A stretch of 45,947 nucleotides of DNA from the NCBI GenBank assembly GCA_031269485.1, contig JAISZC010000071.1, positions 1 to 45,947 on the forward strand, read 5' to 3'. How positions within the stretch are numbered: position 1 is the stretch's first letter; every line of letters begins with the position of its first letter. The notes beneath the pieces are model-generated. The model was not told the origin of the DNA. It searched no databases and saw nothing but the letters and a program-made list of their open reading frames with translations. A program made the position numbers and the translations under genes. Below, piece by piece: positions 27,834 to 36,074 of the stretch. This DNA is from Deltaproteobacteria bacterium. Lineage in GTDB: Bacteria; Desulfobacterota; Desulfarculia; Adiutricales; Adiutricaceae.

Positions 27834-28426
27834 GGTTGCGGCCTGTCGCGGTTTTCGAAGATGAGGGCCTCGGCCAGCCGGCAGATCAGGTGCCCGTAGA
27901 GCAGATGCAGCTCCTGAATTCTCGGCGTGGCGGACGCGGGCGCCTCGATGATCAGCTCAGCCGCGTCAGGCGCGGGCGGGCTGGGGCCGCACATGAAGAC
28001 GGTCCTCAAGCCCGCCGCCCGAGCCGTCTCGAGGGCCCGCAGCACGTTAGGGGAGCGGCCGCTGGTGGACAGAGCCCACAGCACGTCGCCAGGCCGGCCC
28101 AGAGCCTTGACTTGCCTGGCGAAGATCTCCTCGAAGCCGTAGTCGTTGCCGAGGGCCGTCAGGCAGGCGCTGTCCGCCGTGAGGGCGACAGCCGGCAGGC
28201 CCGGTCTTTCGCTCATGAAGCGGCCCACGAATTCGGCCGCCAGGTGCTGGGCTTCGGCGGCGCTGCCGCCGTTGCCGCACAAAAGGAGGCCACGGCCGCT
28301 GATCAGGCAGTCGGCCGCCAGACGGCCGGCCGAGGCCAACGGTCCGATCAGGGCCTTGGAGGCCGTCAAGGCCGCGCCGAGTTCTTCGAAGGCTGCTAGG
28401 GCCAAAGATTCCATGAGAACCGCCAT
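27830..28426 (-). CDS. gmhA: Phosphoheptose isomerase-like SIS-domain protein (GmhA family)
   Basis: This 198-aa sugar-phosphate isomerase family protein matches GmhA, which turns sedoheptulose 7-phosphate into heptose 7-phosphate for the lipopolysaccharide core. Seen are CGNGGSAAEAQHLAAEFVGRF (Glu equivalent to E65 of E. coli GmhA), LTALGNDYGFEEIFARQV, DVLWALSTSGRSPNVL and RIQELHLLYGHLIC (His equivalent to H180). The frame is open upstream, but family alignment begins at the MAVLMESL segment. ATG at 28426 or 28414 is possible, and neither has a strong ribosome site. It is the first gene of a coupled trio. The two downstream genes are unusual partners, so a different sugar phosphate cannot be excluded. 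Confidence 0.88.
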   Translation of the reverse strand: MAVLMESLALAAFEELGAALTASKALIGPLASAGRLAADCLISGRGLLLCGNGGSAAEAQHLAAEFVGRFMSERPGLPAVALTADSACLTALGNDYGFEEIFARQVKALGRPGDVLWALSTSGRSPNVLRALETARAAGLRTVFMCGPSPPAPDAAELIIEAPASATPRIQELHLLYGHLICRLAEALIFENRDRPQP

Positions 28427-28450
28427 GAAAAGAGATGGTCGGTCGAGGGT

Positions 28451-28466
28451 CCATAATAAATTATGG
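28451..28466. promoter_or_regulatory. AT-rich dyad just upstream of gmhA
   Basis: Seven-base perfect arms (28451-28457 and 28460-28466) flank two bases. The dyad lies 25 bases ahead of the gmhA-like start in a locally AT-rich stretch, where an operator would be expected. There is no other evidence for a bound protein. Confidence 0.35.
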
Positions 28467-29657
28467 CCTGTTCCAAAAAAATATAACATTTGACAAGATT
28501 GGACAAAAACAGTGAGAGGTCCCCAAAAGGTCGCTATTACGCTTGTCAACTGCTGTGAGACGGAATTGAAGCGTATCCAGCTCAGTCAGGCCGGCCAAAT
28601 CGCGCCCGCCAATCCAGGCGGCCTGCATTGAGTCGTTGCCACACCAAGCAAGCATCAGTCTGTAAAGCTATTTTACATTTATTTTTTTACACTAAGACAA
28701 TCAGTTAGTTAAATGTATTAAAATAATAATATATTACTCTGTGTATTATTAAACATCAATATTGAAACTAAAAAGACGATAATTTCTAAAGACAGTTGAA
28801 ATATGGTGCTCTGTTGTTAAATTTTGCTTAATGATAATTAATTACCTTTTATTCTTCTGTTAAAGTTTACAAAGGTTTTTCATATTGTTGATAAATACAT
28901 TATATTCATTATGAAATATTGACAATATATAATAAATATTTCTATAATAAGTTTGCATTTAAAAAGATATATTATGAATAAATAGAGTTATTTTTGAAAT
29001 TCATAAAAATATAGGCTATTTTATGCGTTGATGATGATTTTATGCGCTATAATTCAGCTGTTTATATGGTAATTTGATTTTATAGATGTTATAATAGACT
29101 ATATTAAATGCAATTCCTCAGCGAACGCCTCGTCTGCAGAGACGTTGGGGTCTTCAGCTTTCTTTTGAGGCACTTTTCGCGTCGTCAAAGCTCGGGACCG
29201 CCGGCGCCGGCCTGCCTTGGCCAGGCTGATTTTGCGCCAAATCAGCCGGAGAGGCGGGCGGCGCAAGACCGTCATGCGGCCCGAAAGGGCAAGGCGGCTG
29301 GCCTGAGGTCTCGGCAAGCCTCCGGAATATGGCGGCCGCCCCGAGCAGGAGCCCATAAGCCGCTTGAGCCGCTTGGTCACTCTAACACAGAAAAAGGCGA
29401 GTTAAATTTTTTTTTATCCGCCGTTTTGCCGAGGGTTGACGGGCGACCGTCTCGGCGTCGGCGCGTCATTGGTCAACCGACCCGCGGGAGACGACGCGTG
29501 GCGTTGAGCTCACGTTTGGCGCCGGGCCTAATCAAGGGCTGTCGATTGGCGGGACGGGCTGGTCCCGGCGCGGCCGACTAGCCGGGCTTATTTGGCGCGT
29601 CGCGTCGTCAACAGTTTTGGCCCGTCCGCCTCGGCGCCCTTGCCGGCCGCTCCAGGT
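28467..29657. other. 1.2-kb gene-free region, AT-rich desert followed by GC-rich spacer
   Basis: Bases 28650-29110 are strongly AT-rich with no frame of note; 29110-29657 are GC-rich, with only biased chance frames such as 29099-29380 minus. I see no DnaA-box cluster, tRNA or repeat array. The near-repeat TTTTATGCG appears at about 29020 and 29039. This is the longest unexplained stretch in the window. Confidence 0.55.
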
Positions 29658-29693
29658 CTTGCGCTTGACAGCGCAAGGAAAAAAAATTACTGT
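29658..29693 (+). promoter_or_regulatory. purE promoter with a dyad over the -35 box
   Basis: TTGACA (29665-29670) is followed after 17 bases by TACTGT (29688-29693), 30 bases before the purE ATG. A perfect 8-bp inverted repeat with a 4-base loop (29658-29665 and 29670-29677) is centred on the -35 box. A repressor site here would block transcription directly. Confidence 0.5.
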
Positions 29694-29722
29694 TTCAATT
29701 GCGCGCCAGAGAAGGAGAGGGC

Positions 29723-30214
29723 ATGGACGCCAAGCCGGTCGTGGGCATCGTGATGGGTTCGGACAGCGACTTGCCGATCATGCGGGAAGCGGCTGAAACG
29801 CTCAAGCAGTTCGGCGTGCCTTGGGAAATGACGGTGGCCTCGGCCCACCGCTCGCCGGACCGGGCTGGGCTCTACGCCGCCAGCGCCCGTGAGCGCGGGC
29901 TGAAGGTCGTCATCGCCGGGGCTGGCTGGGCCGCTCATCTGGCCGGCGTCTTGGCCGCCGGCACCACGTTGCCGGTCATTGGCGTGCCTTTGGCCTCTTC
30001 GCCCCTCAACGGGCTGGACGCCTTGCTCTCGACAGTTCAGATGCCCCCCGGAGTGCCGGTGGCCGTCATGGCCTTGGGCGGGGCCCGCAACGCGGCGCTT
30101 TTGGCCGTTCAGATCCTGGCGTTGTCCGACGAACATTTGGCCGAAAAGCTCCTTTCCTGGAAAGATGAGATGGCCCGCGGCGTGGCCGAAAAGGCGGCCA
30201 AGGTCGAACTGTAA
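29723..30214 (+). CDS. purE: N5-carboxyaminoimidazole ribonucleotide mutase PurE
   Basis: This 163-aa cytoplasmic enzyme of purine synthesis moves the carboxyl group in N5-CAIR to make CAIR. The family blocks are present: GSDSDLPIM (phosphate site), SAHRSPDRA (catalytic His region), AAHLAGVLAA and LNGLDALLSTVQMPPGVPV. One position is odd: the usual GAGGAAHLPG reads GAGWAAHLAG, with W69 in place of a glycine and Ala in place of Pro. The frame continues upstream to a TTG, but GAAGGAGAGG just before the ATG at 29723 decides the start. No purK is next to it, and the next gene, an EF-G-type GTPase, starts 369 bases later. Confidence 0.93.
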   Translation: MDAKPVVGIVMGSDSDLPIMREAAETLKQFGVPWEMTVASAHRSPDRAGLYAASARERGLKVVIAGAGWAAHLAGVLAAGTTLPVIGVPLASSPLNGLDALLSTVQMPPGVPVAVMALGGARNAALLAVQILALSDEHLAEKLLSWKDEMARGVAEKAAKVEL

Positions 30215-30583
30215 GGCTTGCGCGGCGGCCGTCGTTCGACGGCTTGACGTCCCGGCCCGCGCTTCGGCCTGCTTGGCCGCTTGGCCTGCTCGTCCTGGGC
30301 CCGTCGTAGGGGCCTTGGACCTCGCCGGGCGCTTGACGGGCGGGGTGTCTTTGAGCCCCTTCTGGTCCTCGAGACGGCGTCTTCGGCTTTGGGCCGGCTC
30401 AAAGAGAAAATCGTCGAACCATATAATAAGCAGGCTCGTCCAGCGTCGCGCCGGCGAAAATTTCTCCGGGCTCCAATTCGTCCGGGCCAATTGGCGGCCC
30501 GGAAAGCTTGCCTGGCGCCGCAATTTTGCGGCCTTTACGGCGGCAGACCGGCCGCGGACGGCTCCCCCCAGCAGAGTATGATC
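30215..30583. other. Gene-free leader between purE and the EF-G gene
   Basis: This stretch has no supported gene. A perfect TATAAT (30422-30427) lies 156 bases before the EF-G start, but no -35 box at normal spacing was found. The EF-G frame is open through most of the stretch, but that part does not look like protein. Confidence 0.45.
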
Positions 30584-32638
30584 ATGTCCAGCGCCCAGAA
30601 AAGCCAGCTCCTGCGCAACATAGGCGTTATCGCCCACATCGACGCCGGCAAGACCACCTTGACGGAGCGGATCTTGTTTTTGACCGGGCGCACCCACAAG
30701 CTCGGCGAGGTCCACGACGGCGAGGCTGTCATGGATTTCATGCCCGAGGAGCAGGAGAGGGGCATCACCATCACCAGCGCGGTGATATCCTGCCGGTGGC
30801 GCGGGGCCGACGTCAACATCATCGACACGCCAGGGCACGTCGACTTCACCATCGAGGTTGAAAGGAGCCTCAGAGTTCTCGACGGGGCCGTGGGCGTCTT
30901 CTGCGCCGTGGGCGGCGTCCAGCCGCAATCAGAAACGGTCTGGCGCCAAGCCGACCGCCACCGGGTGCCCAAGCTGGTCTTTGTCAACAAGCTCGACCGG
31001 GTAGGCGCCGATTTTGACCGGGTCATGGACCAGCTGCGCGACAAGCTCGGGGCCGTCCCGCTCGTGATCACTCGACCCTTCGGGCTCAGCGAGCATTTTT
31101 CCGGCGTCGTCGACTGCCTCAACCAGAGGTTTTACGCTTGGCCCGACGACGGCCTGGGGGCCGAGATGATCGACGCCGACATCCCTCCCCAGGCGACCGA
31201 AGAGGCGGCCGCGGGGCGCCGGGCTTTGCTGGAGACCTTGGCCGAGGCCGACGACGAGATCATGGAGGCCTATCTGGCCGACGAGGACTTGTCCGTCGAC
31301 CGCCTCAAGGCGGCCGTCAGGCGCGCCACCATCGCCTTGAGGCTCACGCCGGTCTACGCTGGGGCGGCCTTGCGCAACAAAGGCGTCCAGCCGCTGCTCG
31401 ACGGTGTGGTGGATTTTTTGCCGGCCCCCGACGATCTGCCGCCCATAATCGCCCACGCGGCCGACGGCGCTGAGGTCCTCGTCGAGCCGAAGATCAAGGC
31501 CCCTCTTACAAGCTTGGTGTTCAAGATCCAAATGATGGAGCAGGGCCGCAAGATGAGCTTTTTGCGCATTTACAGTGGACGGCTCCGGGAGGGCGACGAG
31601 ACGGTCAACGCACGAACGGGCCAAAAGGACAAGATCGGCCGCGTGCTGAGGATCAGCGCCGGCAAGCGCGAGCGCATCCCGGAAGCGGTCTGCGGGGCTC
31701 TGGTGGGAGTGGTGGGCCTTCGCGGCGCAATCACCGGCGACACCATTTGCTCGGCCGATCGCCCGGCGCTGCTGGAAAGAATCGCCGCCGCCGATCCTGT
31801 CATCTCCGTGGCTGTCGAGCCCGAGACTTCGGGCGACCAGCAGCGCCTCATGGAGGCCCTGACCAAGATGGCCGATGAGGATCCTACATTTAAAATTAAG
31901 GTGGACCCCGACACAGGCCAGACGGTCATCTCCGGCATGGGGGAGCTGCACCTGGAGGTATTGGTTCACCGGTTGGCCCGGGAATTCGGCCTCAACCCTC
32001 GAGTGGGAAAGACCCAAGTGGTTTATCGGGAAACCATCTCCCGTTCGTCCGAAGGCGAAGGCCGCTTCGATCGGGAGTTGGGAGGCGTGGCCTGTCTGGT
32101 CAAGGTTGCCGTGACGGCGACCCCTTTGCCCCGCGGCCGCGGCTTTGAGACGGAAGAGCGGCTACGTGGCGAGGCCGCCCTGCCCGAAAAGCTCCTGCAG
32201 GCTCTCATGGACACCCTGGCCGACGGCCAAAACTCCGGGCCGCTGATGGGCTTTCCCCTCACCGACATGTCTGTCGCCTTGACCCGCCTGGAGGCCGGCG
32301 AAGGTCAGATCCCCGAGCCCGCCGTCCGCATGGCCGCGGCCCAAGCCCTCCGGCAGGCCGTTCTGGCCGCGGATCCTTTGCTGATGGAGCCGATCATCAG
32401 GCTGGAGATCACCGTCCCGGAAGAGTTCACCGGGGAGGTCATCGGCGATCTGTCCGCCCGCCTGGGTCGCATCGAGCAAATGCTTAGCTGCGGCGGCGGC
32501 AGCCGGGTGATCGTGGCTCAGGCGCCTTTGGCCGAGCTTTTCGGCTACTCGACGGCCGTGCGCTCCCAAACCCAAGGCCGGGGCTCCTTTTTGATGCAGT
32601 TCGACCATTTCGACGTCGTCGAACGCAAAGGACGCTGA
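30584..32638 (+). CDS. fusA: Elongation factor G-type translational GTPase
   Basis: This 684-aa five-domain GTPase is of normal EF-G length. It promotes ribosome translocation or, for secondary copies, recycling or a specialised role. The GTPase motifs are G1 AHIDAGKTT (17-25), switch region EEQERGITITSA, G3 DTPGHVDF and G4 NKLDR. Domain 2 follows (FKIQMMEQGRKMSFLRIYSG), then domain 3 (DEDPTFKIKVDPDTGQ, SGMGELHLEVL), domain 4 and domain 5 (ITVPEEFTGEVIGDLSARLGRIE). It is not in a ribosomal-protein operon, so it is probably the EF-G-like second copy. The start ATG is chosen over the ATG two codons earlier because the AGAG site suits it better. Confidence 0.93.
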   Translation: MSSAQKSQLLRNIGVIAHIDAGKTTLTERILFLTGRTHKLGEVHDGEAVMDFMPEEQERGITITSAVISCRWRGADVNIIDTPGHVDFTIEVERSLRVLDGAVGVFCAVGGVQPQSETVWRQADRHRVPKLVFVNKLDRVGADFDRVMDQLRDKLGAVPLVITRPFGLSEHFSGVVDCLNQRFYAWPDDGLGAEMIDADIPPQATEEAAAGRRALLETLAEADDEIMEAYLADEDLSVDRLKAAVRRATIALRLTPVYAGAALRNKGVQPLLDGVVDFLPAPDDLPPIIAHAADGAEVLVEPKIKAPLTSLVFKIQMMEQGRKMSFLRIYSGRLREGDETVNARTGQKDKIGRVLRISAGKRERIPEAVCGALVGVVGLRGAITGDTICSADRPALLERIAAADPVISVAVEPETSGDQQRLMEALTKMADEDPTFKIKVDPDTGQTVISGMGELHLEVLVHRLAREFGLNPRVGKTQVVYRETISRSSEGEGRFDRELGGVACLVKVAVTATPLPRGRGFETEERLRGEAALPEKLLQALMDTLADGQNSGPLMGFPLTDMSVALTRLEAGEGQIPEPAVRMAAAQALRQAVLAADPLLMEPIIRLEITVPEEFTGEVIGDLSARLGRIEQMLSCGGGSRVIVAQAPLAELFGYSTAVRSQTQGRGSFLMQFDHFDVVERKGR

Positions 32639-32682
32639 GGCCCTCCGGCGTCACCGTCACTTTGGCCTTTGCCTTGGCGTCC

Positions 32683-32711
32683 TTGACCTGGGCGGCTGAA
32701 CATAATATAAT
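32683..32711 (+). promoter_or_regulatory. Near-perfect sigma70 promoter
   Basis: TTGACC (32683-32688), exactly 17 bases, then perfect TATAAT (32706-32711). The HD-GYP gene starts about 335 bases downstream, so either a long regulated leader or an unseen small RNA is transcribed first. Confidence 0.7.
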
Positions 32712-32939
32712 TATGACCACGCCGGACGGTTCGCCGTCCTTGGCTCTCTCGCCGTTCGCGCCTTCGACCGTTCGGCCGCTGGTACGCAAACGGTCAGGAC
32801 CTCCAAGCGCCCCATTTTTTTTCGCGTCATCGCTGACAGCCGGCCCAGCCGACGCCGTTGCACTCCGTCGCTCGCCACGCCAGCCGTTTCGGACGCGGCC
32901 AGTTCGGGGCCTTCGCAGGCTCGGCTCGTGCGGTCTTTT

Positions 32940-32971
32940 CGGCCTGGCCATTTTAGGCCGTCGTTTTTTTT
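32940..32971 (+). terminator. Terminator-like hairpin inside the HD-GYP leader
   Basis: A 6-bp GC-rich stem (32940-32945 with 32955-32960) with a nine-base loop is followed after three bases by eight T (32964-32971). It lies between the promoter at 32683 and the gene at 33047, so it could act as an attenuator or end a small leader RNA. Confidence 0.4.
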
Positions 32972-33046
32972 CGGTCCTGGACTGGAGCCCCGCCGTACGT
33001 GGCGGGCCAGGGACGCTAGCGCGACATGGCTCCAAGTTAATATAAA

Positions 33047-34285
33047 ATGATAAGAAAAATAGCTACAAAAAATTTAGAAATCGGAATGTTCGTCTCTGAC
33101 GTTGGACGTGCGTGGTTTAATCATCCATGGAAAACTAAAAGTCGCCTTATCTCTGAACGTTCTGAAGTTGATGAATTATTAAAATTTGGCATCACCGAAG
33201 TCTATATAGACACTGACAAAAGCATCAAGAAGCCCCGGCCCGACGGGCCGTCCCTCAAGCCCAAGATGCCGCCCGTCCCCGCCCGTCCGGCCCCCGCCAT
33301 CCGCCAGATTAAGGCTGAAGAGATCTCCACGCCCTTGGAGGAGGAGTTTCCTCGCGCGGCCAAAGCCTACAACAAAGCCTTGGACACTTCCAAGGCTCTG
33401 GTGGCCGCCTGTCGCATGAACAAACGCATTGAGGTCAGCGAAGTTAAGGAAAACGTTGACGCGCTGTGCGAAAGCGTCTCCCGTAACCGCGACGCCCTGA
33501 CGGCCCTCATCAAGCTGCGGCATTTCGACGACTACACCTACACTCACTCGCTCAACGTCTCGGTGCTGTCCATTTCCACCGGCAAAGCTCTGGGCCTCAG
33601 CGACTCGGATCTCAAAATCCTGGGCATGGGCACCATGTTTCATGATTTGGGCAAGCTGCGCATCCCCGACCAGATTTTGAACAAGCCGGGCAAGCTCACC
33701 GACGACGAATTCGCCGTCATGCGCAGTCACGCCACCATGTCTGCCGAGATCCTCACCGAACAGAACCTGGGCGTCGACGATCAGGTCATACAGGTGGCCC
33801 GCTCCCATCACGAGCGCATTGACGGCAGCGGCTACCCGGACCAGCTCATGGGCGGCCAGATACCGCCGTTGGCCACCATCTGCGGGCTGTCGGACGTCTA
33901 CGACGCGCTCACCTCCGATCGCGTCTACCACAAGGGCATGCTGCCTCACGACGCGTTGAAGTTCATCTACGGCCTGCGTGGCTCCCATTTCCAGCCTGAT
34001 TGGGTGGACCGCTTCATCCAAAGCGTGGGCATATATCCGCCGGGCTCCGTGGTCGAGCTCAACACCGGCCATCTGGCCGTGATTATGGAAGTCAGCAACC
34101 GCTCTCTGCTGACCCCCCTCGTCAAGGTCGTGGCCGACCCGCACGGCCAGATTTACTCCCGCACCAAGCTCGTCGATCTCTCCAAGCCCGCCGAGAGCCA
34201 AGGCTGGACCATAAGCAAAGTCGTCCCGCCCTCGGAAGCTGGCTTCGATCCTGCCTATTACTTTAATTTCAAGGAATCCGTGTAG
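33047..34285 (+). CDS. HD-GYP cyclic di-GMP phosphodiesterase with DUF3391 N-terminus
   Basis: This 412-aa soluble protein should degrade cyclic di-GMP. Residues 1-60 fit the DUF3391 module found before many HD-GYP domains (MIRKIATKNLEIGMFVSDVG; GITEVYIDT). A Pro-rich linker follows. The HD-GYP domain (about 150-330) has H199-D200 in FHDLGKL, HHERIDGSGYP (254-264) and DVYDALTSDRVY, so metal site and signature are intact. The start has no clear ribosome site and follows an AT-rich stretch. The first 150 bases or so are AT-rich (21 GC of 60 in 33121-33180), and the gene then switches to very GC-rich DNA (47 of 60 in 33241-33300). The next gene starts two bases after its stop. Confidence 0.95.
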   Translation: MIRKIATKNLEIGMFVSDVGRAWFNHPWKTKSRLISERSEVDELLKFGITEVYIDTDKSIKKPRPDGPSLKPKMPPVPARPAPAIRQIKAEEISTPLEEEFPRAAKAYNKALDTSKALVAACRMNKRIEVSEVKENVDALCESVSRNRDALTALIKLRHFDDYTYTHSLNVSVLSISTGKALGLSDSDLKILGMGTMFHDLGKLRIPDQILNKPGKLTDDEFAVMRSHATMSAEILTEQNLGVDDQVIQVARSHHERIDGSGYPDQLMGGQIPPLATICGLSDVYDALTSDRVYHKGMLPHDALKFIYGLRGSHFQPDWVDRFIQSVGIYPPGSVVELNTGHLAVIMEVSNRSLLTPLVKVVADPHGQIYSRTKLVDLSKPAESQGWTISKVVPPSEAGFDPAYYFNFKESV

Positions 34286-34287
34286 CG

Positions 34288-34980
34288 GTGAGCGAGCCGG
34301 CCTCCCTAAGCTTCGCGGAGGCCCGCGAGCGGCTCTCCCAGGTGCGCGCCCGGATGGACGCGGCGCTGACGGCCGCCGGCCGCCGGCCAGGCGACGCGGA
34401 GCTGCTGGCCGTCAGCAAGACTTTTCCGCCCTCCTCGGTGGCCGTCTACCGGGAGCTGGGCCAGCTGGACTTCGGCGAAAACTACGTCCAGGAAGCCGCG
34501 GACAAGATCCCGGCCCTGCCTGCGGATCTGCGCTGGCATTTCATCGGCCATCTCCAGACCAACAAGGCCAAGCGCGCCGCCGCCCTGTTCGACGTCGTCC
34601 ACGCCGTCGACAGCCTTGAGCTGGCCGCGGAGCTCGACAAGCGTCTGGGCCTCGCGTCCCGAAAAATGCGCGTCTACGTCCAAGTCAACGTCTCTGGCGA
34701 AGACGTCAAGAGCGGCTTGTCCCCCGACGAGCTGCCGGCCTTTTTGGAGGGCTTGGCCCGCTTTGGGCGCCTCCAGGCGCAAGGCTTGATGACCATGCCC
34801 CCCTACGATCCAGACCCGGAGGCCTCTCGGCCCCATTTTCGTCGCCTCCGCGATCTGCGGGACCGCTGTGCCCCGCAGCTCACGGGGCTGTCGATGGGCA
34901 TGAGCGGCGATTTTCACGTGGCTTTGAGCGAAGGCGCCACCGTCGTCCGGGTGGGGACGGCCCTTTTCGGGGCCCGCTAA
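34288..34980 (+). CDS. yggS: YggS/PROSC family PLP-binding protein
   Basis: This 230-aa single-domain TIM-barrel protein is of the family that carries pyridoxal 5'-phosphate and keeps PLP and amino-acid pools balanced. The PLP lysine lies in LLAVSKTFPP. Other family blocks are FGENYVQEA, WHFIGHLQTNKAK, VNVSGEDVKSGL, GLMTMPPY and LSMGMSGDFHVAL..GATVVRVGTALFG. The start is GTG two bases after the HD-GYP stop, with AAGGAA about 11 bases upstream, so translation is probably coupled. The pairing with an HD-GYP gene looks like a shared transcript rather than a shared function. Confidence 0.95.
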   Translation: MSEPASLSFAEARERLSQVRARMDAALTAAGRRPGDAELLAVSKTFPPSSVAVYRELGQLDFGENYVQEAADKIPALPADLRWHFIGHLQTNKAKRAAALFDVVHAVDSLELAAELDKRLGLASRKMRVYVQVNVSGEDVKSGLSPDELPAFLEGLARFGRLQAQGLMTMPPYDPDPEASRPHFRRLRDLRDRCAPQLTGLSMGMSGDFHVALSEGATVVRVGTALFGAR

Positions 34981-34989
34981 GAGGGCCGG

Positions 34990-35184
34990 GTGACTAGCGG
35001 CGAAGACAGCCGGCGGCCGCCCAGCTGCCTCAATTGCCGCCATTATTACGTGACCTGGGAGCCCAGAACGCCTCACGGCTGCCGTGTCCTAGGCTTCAAA
35101 AGCCGGCAAATGCCGCACGTTCAAGTCCAAAGGACCTCGGGCGAGCATTGCCGCTTGTTCGTCCACAAGCCGCGGCCGCGCTGA
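34990..35184 (+). CDS. 64-aa conserved four-cysteine protein
   Basis: This small protein has C13-x2-C16 followed by RHYYVTWEP, then GC31RVLGFKS and GEHC54RLF. The spacing of four cysteines suggests a zinc- or iron-binding knuckle. I recall short proteins of this pattern in many proteobacteria, often annotated as unknown, but the function is not established. The start GTG lies nine bases after the yggS stop with GAGG just ahead, so it belongs to the same transcript. Confidence 0.8.
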   Translation: MTSGEDSRRPPSCLNCRHYYVTWEPRTPHGCRVLGFKSRQMPHVQVQRTSGEHCRLFVHKPRPR

Positions 35185-35834
35185 ACGAACCCCAGGCCGA
35201 CCGACGGCTTAAAAAAAACAAAAAAGGTCTCGGTCTTTCGACTGGGGACTCTTGCTCACAGGTCGCGCCGTTTGTTCGGATTTATTCGCCGGCCCGATCG
35301 GAGCAATGGAGCAATCGGGGTCAGCGGACAGTCGCGCGTGCGCCCTGGATTCATCGAGGCTCGCCCAGATTTTTCTCCTGGGCGCGCAGCCATGCCGTCA
35401 GTCTGAGGATGGACGACGTGCCCGTTCCGCCCGAACCATATATTATGCCCTGCAACCTTGGAGCGGACTCCGAATAATCGCCGTTTTGGCCGGAAGAGCG
35501 GTCGACCTAGGGGCTTTGAAGGGCTTTGGGGGTGCAGTCCGGGCGCCCGCCCGTCTGCGGAGCTCCGCTTTGCAGGAAACCCCGGCAACTGGTCCTGAGG
35601 GAGCAAGCCGCCGAGCAGAGTCGAACCGCGGCCGGGGGCGGCTCAAGGCGCCGTCCGGCCCTCTCCACGGGCCCCGCCAGACGCGTCGACATTGCCCGCC
35701 CCCTTCCTGCCCAATGCCCAACTGAATTAGAGACATGTTCGGCTCCTCGAGGTGAGGATGTCCGCCCTTGCGTCCACTTCCGACGACGGACGCCGACGAA
35801 AAAGATGAGCGCGCCGAGCGGAAAAACGGTGAAA
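35185..35834. other. Gene-free spacer before the tRNA unit
   Basis: Frames up to 157 codons cross this stretch but show only composition-driven sequence. An A-rich run (35211-35226) follows the 64-aa gene. No gene, repeat or promoter is convincing. Confidence 0.55.
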
Positions 35835-35853
35835 CCCCTGGAGTTTCCAGGGG
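35835..35853 (-). terminator. Terminator of the tRNA-Asp unit
   Basis: A perfect 8-bp stem (35835-35842 with 35846-35853) with a three-base loop. On the minus strand it is followed by TTT and, slightly later, a run of five T. It lies 47 bases after the tRNA 3' end. Confidence 0.55.
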
Positions 35854-35899
35854 CTTCGCGTAATAGGACGGAGATATGAGTCAGGGAGTTTTAACGGGC

Positions 35900-35976
35900 T
35901 GGCGGGGACGACGGGATTTGAACCCGCGATCTCCTGCGTGACAGGCAGGCGTGTTAAACCGCTTCACTACGTCCCC
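35900..35976 (-). tRNA. tRNA-Asp (anticodon GUC)
   Basis: The minus strand folds into a full 77-base cloverleaf. The 7-bp acceptor stem begins GGGGACG and pairs with CGTCCCC, followed by discriminator G and an encoded CCA. The anticodon stem is CCTGC/GCAGG with loop CTGTCAC, which gives anticodon GTC for aspartate. The T-arm has GCGGGTTCAAATCCCGT. All standard positions are intact, so it should be functional. Confidence 0.97.
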
Positions 35977-36074
35977 AGGGTACGGCAAAGAATTGATGCC
36001 CGATCGGTCGAAAATCTTGGCTCGGCCGTATAGGCTCGCGCAGGCGATTGGTTCGCCCGCCGACTGAATTTGCT

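Larger units (their letters stand above)
32639..33046. other. Gene-free leader of the HD-GYP gene
   Basis: This contains a consensus promoter (32683-32711), a leader of about 330 bases and a terminator-like hairpin (32940-32971). A 127-codon frame crosses it, but it has no ribosome site and no recognisable sequence, so I do not call it a gene. Confidence 0.6.

Noticed and set aside
28650-29110. AT-rich desert as a replication origin
   Set aside because: No cluster of DnaA boxes and no origin-linked genes nearby.
29099-29380. Possible 93-aa minus-strand gene in the large spacer
   Set aside because: Basic low-information sequence with no ribosome site. It starts in GC-rich DNA and ends at the AT-rich boundary.
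32662-33045. 127-codon frame in the HD-GYP leader
   Set aside because: Starts ahead of the promoter, lacks a ribosome site and spans the terminator-like hairpin.
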